From: Candidatus Sedimenticola sp. (ex Thyasira tokunagai)
Lineage (GTDB): Bacteria; Pseudomonadota; Gammaproteobacteria; Chromatiales; Chromatiaceae
Assembly (NCBI GenBank): GCA_037318855.1
Contig: CP134874.1
Span: 496,598 to 560,597, forward strand
Length of the DNA: 64,000 bases
Direction of reading: 5' to 3'
Shown here piece after piece: positions 61,219 to 64,000 of the stretch (position 1 is the first letter of the stretch; each line of letters starts with the position of its first letter). The notes beneath the pieces are model-generated. The model did not search any database, was not told the DNA's origin, and was given only the letters and a program-made list of their open reading frames with translations. A program made the translations under genes and the position numbers.

Positions 61219-61266
61219 TATGCACCTCTCAATACCCGGTAGTTGGCAAGCCACTACTGGTGGCCA

Positions 61267-61755
61267 TTAGTTTATTGACTTAGCGATTCCCATCGCACCG
61301 CTATTTACCGTTTTTCTCGTTTTTGATTTGAGATTTGTCGTTTTTACACCAAGATCAAAGTAGTAGCGTGAAAACTTGCTCGCATCCCACTGCAGGGCTG
61401 GGTTGTCGCTACGACCCACTGGAAACGTAACCCCTGCGGTTTTTTTGTACTTCACGCCGAAGCCTGTATTGCCATACTCATTGCCATCGATAGAATCATT
61501 ATCGTAACCACTGCAGTCTGTTGGGATGCAGTAGGTATGGCCATAGACAAAAACCCGACCATCGGTATGCATCTTCTGAATGCCGGAATCAGCAATTTGC
61601 AGGCTTTTTGCGATATCTTGAGAGTTGAACGCCATGCGTTCTTCCATGCTGGTTGTAGAGAGCAGTGTTACTCCGAGCATAGTCAGTATCATAAGAAAGA
61701 TTAGGGAGGTGATGAGAACCACCCCATTTTCTCTCTGTAGTCGCAAAGATTTCAT
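61267..61755 (-). CDS. pilX: Minor pilin PilX
   Basis: A 162-residue PilX: MKSLRLQRENG before VVLITSLIFLMILTMLGV. The N terminus lacks the usual Phe at +1 (Val here), as is common for PilX. The Glu-rich MEERMAFNSQDIAKSLQIAD motif follows the helix. It lies 10 bases after pilW. With PilV, PilW, PilE and FimT it would form the initiating tip complex. Confidence 0.9.
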   Translation of the reverse strand: MKSLRLQRENGVVLITSLIFLMILTMLGVTLLSTTSMEERMAFNSQDIAKSLQIADSGIQKMHTDGRVFVYGHTYCIPTDCSGYDNDSIDGNEYGNTGFGVKYKKTAGVTFPVGRSDNPALQWDASKFSRYYFDLGVKTTNLKSKTRKTVNSGAMGIAKSIN

Positions 61756-61765
61756 AACTAAATCC

Positions 61766-62665
61766 TCAGAAAGTACTTAACTTATTTCGCAACTGTATTG
61801 TTGAGACGGTTACATTGCGTTTTCTGCGGTCATCCACTGGATTGATAACTTGGTCAAGCATTGGATAAGTATTGCTATCTATGTCTGAACCAAACTCCTT
61901 TGTTGCCAGTAGGAGTGCGATCTTGACGCTGATCACCTGATCCCAATTAGTGACAGCCCCGGCAGCAAGATAACTCTCTGCTACTGCATCACTGTTGGTG
62001 TCCTGCCCATATAGAATCTGCATATTCTCCACTCGGTCATTCTGACCATCACCTATCAGCATTTCCCCATTCAACGCCAAGGCATTACCCACAACGTGGT
62101 ATCTCTTTGTGATGTATCGATGGAGTGTGCCATCAACAAGCGGCGCCGGATCGGTTGGTGCACTCGTTAGTGTTATGGTGTCGGTTCCCGAACTGGGGCT
62201 ATCCTCTTCAATAGAGGCAACCTGTACCGCCTCCATCGCATTGCAGTTCTGTATGATTGCTATATCACCTGCTTTGAGATCGTAAGATCCAACTGCCTCA
62301 AATTTTTTTCCTCCTGCACTGCTATTGCTATAGGTTGCGAGCACAGCAGTGCCAATACTTCTAACCGTCATTTCGTCTGGTGTTTCGTCGGTGCCGTCGA
62401 TTCCTGAAATTGCATCATCCGGCAGGCTTGCGTCATGTCGACAGCCCTTGTAATTTGCCAGGCGCAAATCGCTTGTCACCATGTCCATGCTGAATCGCAG
62501 ATTCTCCTGCATGCGGCCACGTTGCTCGACCATGGTGTAGAGTTGCTTGTTGTTCACGTAAATTGTTCCCAGCCCGAACAGCAGTAGCAAACCAATAGCT
62601 GTAGCGACCATTAGCTCCACGAGGGAGAAGCCGAGGCTGTCGTGAAAATGGATTGGTCTTTTCAT
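61766..62665 (-). CDS. pilW: Minor pilin PilW
   Basis: A 299-residue PilW, the largest minor pilin here. Prepilin site HDSLG before FSLVELMVATAIGLLLLFGL. The body contains the conserved QRGRMQENLRFSMDMVTSDLR region after the helix. Starts within the pilV stop (4-base overlap), so translation is coupled. Confidence 0.92.
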   Translation of the reverse strand: MKRPIHFHDSLGFSLVELMVATAIGLLLLFGLGTIYVNNKQLYTMVEQRGRMQENLRFSMDMVTSDLRLANYKGCRHDASLPDDAISGIDGTDETPDEMTVRSIGTAVLATYSNSSAGGKKFEAVGSYDLKAGDIAIIQNCNAMEAVQVASIEEDSPSSGTDTITLTSAPTDPAPLVDGTLHRYITKRYHVVGNALALNGEMLIGDGQNDRVENMQILYGQDTNSDAVAESYLAAGAVTNWDQVISVKIALLLATKEFGSDIDSNTYPMLDQVINPVDDRRKRNVTVSTIQLRNKLSTF

Positions 62666-63126
62666 GGTTCAAACCGATAGCTGATGTTGTGTACGGTCTC
62701 TTGTCGGTCAGTCCAGTTAACGGCAATGACGTATTCATTACCCGACCGCGTGATTGATGTGGTCGTCCCAGGTGGTAGAATTTTGTTTACCATGAGGTGC
62801 CTTTGCCAACAGCTGATATCATTTGTAGCGTCTGGTTTTCCCCCGGGATTACAGGCGGGTGCAGTGCCCGTTAGTGCAATAGAGGTCGTTACATAAGTTG
62901 CTGCATTGGACCGATTGATGCGCATGCGATCGACCATGTCATTCATCGAGATTGAAATCTGGCTGCGTAGGTAGGCATCATGGCTGAACTGGCTGCCGCT
63001 GATCTGCAGTGCGGTAACGCCCAGCAGGCCAATGGCAAGCAGCATGAATGAGACGATCACCTCCAGCAGGGTGGCTCCCTGCTGCTTATTATTTGTTTGT
63101 GAAATTGATTGAAGCAATGTCATCAC
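62662..63126 (-). CDS. pilV: Minor pilin PilV
   Basis: A 154-residue PilV. Prepilin site NNKQQG before ATLLEVIVSFMLLAIGLLG, Glu5 present. Start may be GTG 63126 or ATG 63123; both are close to a GAGG site. Four cysteines are spread over the body. It overlaps pilW by 4 bases and follows fimT by 6. Confidence 0.9.
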   Translation of the reverse strand: MMTLLQSISQTNNKQQGATLLEVIVSFMLLAIGLLGVTALQISGSQFSHDAYLRSQISISMNDMVDRMRINRSNAATYVTTSIALTGTAPACNPGGKPDATNDISCWQRHLMVNKILPPGTTTSITRSGNEYVIAVNWTDRQETVHNISYRFEP

Positions 63127-63132
63127 CTCGCT

Positions 63133-63693
63133 TTATGAACAGGTGATACTGGTGGAGGATGGCCGCCCTATTGGTGAAATGGTGATCTGACTTCCTTGTT
63201 CACCGCTGCGGTCATCACAGATTTCGACGGAACTCACCGTATCGACGTCACCGGTTGAGTCATATATGAACTCCGTTATCCCACTGGTTTCATCCATTGT
63301 GGTTTGTCCACATGAGAGTTCTATCTCTCTGATGCTTTCACCTGCATCAAAGGTGTCATCGCTATTTGCATCTTGCCATATTCGTAGTCCGGGGCCCCAC
63401 TCGTTGCCTCCATCACTCGAATTCAGAGCGGATACTCTTACCGGTGCTCGACGTTTAGCCGCCTCGCTACGTGCAAGCTGAACACCTGAAATCATGGCGT
63501 TGTTGTAGGTAACTATGCAGTTATTGCGAATCATTTCTCTATAGCTAGGTATTCCAATCGACAGCAAAATCGCCAATACAGCTATGGTTGTTAGTAGTTC
63601 GATTAGCGTAAAACCGCTGTAACTACACCTAGGTGCCTGTCCAGGAATTGATCCGGTGGTGAGGGGGAACTGATTTGAGTCAGGTTTTTTCAT
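63133..63693 (-). CDS. fimT: Pseudopilin FimT/GspH-like
   Basis: A 186-residue FimT/FimU-type minor pilin. The cleavage site is CSYSG before FTLIELLTTIAVLAILLSIG, with an unusually long 27-residue leader; no in-frame GTG or TTG shortens it. The body has the GspH-like region QLARSEAAKRRAPV. First gene of the pilin operon in this window. FimT-like proteins can also bind DNA during uptake in some species. Confidence 0.85.
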   Translation of the reverse strand: MKKPDSNQFPLTTGSIPGQAPRCSYSGFTLIELLTTIAVLAILLSIGIPSYREMIRNNCIVTYNNAMISGVQLARSEAAKRRAPVRVSALNSSDGGNEWGPGLRIWQDANSDDTFDAGESIREIELSCGQTTMDETSGITEFIYDSTGDVDTVSSVEICDDRSGEQGSQITISPIGRPSSTSITCS

Positions 63694-63814
63694 CGCTAGT
63701 GAAGAATATCTGGTTGTAATTCACAAAAAAATAATGGGGAGGCTTGGCTAAATTCCGCTGACCCATAGCAGGCTTTCGAAGGCAGACCTCATATTTCCTG
63801 TTTCGTAAAGGTAA

Positions 63815-63834
63815 ACCTATAGTGACTTATAGGT
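63815..63834. promoter_or_regulatory. Inverted repeat upstream of the pilin operon
   Basis: A perfect 7-bp dyad, ACCTATA and TATAGGT, around 6 bases, 122-141 bases before the fimT start. On the - strand a TTGAAC element lies beside it, so it could overlap a promoter. Confidence 0.35.
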
Positions 63835-63893
63835 ATGTTCAACCATCCACCCGACAAACGGTAGTGAATTGGGATTGGACGGTGGTGGTTAGG

Positions 63894-64000
63894 CTATTTT
63901 TGTGAACTGGCTTGTAGCGAGTGGGGTAGTGAGAAGACGACATTCTCTTCGTGGCCGGTGAGTGATGAGACGCTGCTGACACCCGCTTCTTGCAGTCGTT
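63894..64000 (-). CDS. Possible C-terminal end of an upstream gene
   Basis: A - strand frame open to the window edge, 34 codons before TAG, ending NVVFSLPHSLQASSQK. It could be the tail of the gene preceding fimT. Too short to identify, and it may be chance. The rest of 63694-63893 shows only the dyad at 63815. Confidence 0.3.
   Translation of the reverse strand, partial: RLQEAGVSSVSSLTGHEENVVFSLPHSLQASSQK

Overview
The window reads as chromosomal DNA of a moderate-GC gammaproteobacterium. The ribosomal and RNA polymerase proteins, FimV, the type IV minor pilin set and the uvrA / MFS / ssb block all fit that class. A sulfur-globule-type protein and an NnrS protein behind an FNR/NNR-type box suggest a sulfur oxidiser that meets low oxygen and nitric oxide. 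The Chromatiales or thiotrophic-symbiont neighbourhood is my best guess; it is inference, not proof.

Layout. 1-19.8 kb: the 3' end of rpoC, then the complete str, S10, spc and alpha gene series (rpsL to rplQ) on the + strand, with consensus-like promoters before rpsL and rpsM and a strong terminator after rplQ. 19.9-22.25 kb: an intact IS66-type insertion sequence with matching terminal inverted repeats and a perfect 8-bp target duplication. 22.3-32.4 kb: a glycogen block in two divergent units, pgi / glgC / GH57 / malQ on the - strand and glgB / glgA on the + strand. 32.5-39.7 kb: uvrA (-), a YajR-like MFS transporter, ssb and fimV (+). 39.8-45.1 kb, all on the - strand: nnrS, a sulfur globule protein gene, lon and rsmA.

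45.1-51.8 kb: an accessory block (RND pump, adaptor, SDR, LysR, a gene remnant). A 30-bp direct repeat (29/30 identical) flanks it. The repeat is part of the rsmA 5' coding sequence, and the distal copy is a 16-codon rsmA remnant, so the block looks like an insertion at the start of rsmA. 51.9-54.7 kb, all on the - strand: a two-domain QueD-like protein, tRNA-Thr(CGT), an Irr-type Fur regulator and thiO. 54.8-63.7 kb, all on the - strand: a minor pilin operon (fimT, pilV, pilW, pilX, a small cysteine-rich secreted protein, a 1636-residue PilY1, pilE, then a HEAT-like secreted protein).

How the parts work together. The first 20 kb supplies translation, transcription and SecY. GlgC, GlgA and GlgB make glycogen; MalQ and the GH57 enzyme remodel it; Pgi connects it to central metabolism. 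FimV and the pilin cluster serve type IV pili. The points most worth a second look are the rsmA-flanked block, the PilY1 whose VWA domain is interrupted by three repeat modules, the dyad inside the sulfur globule gene promoter, the FNR-type box before nnrS, and the permuted arrangement of QueD motifs.
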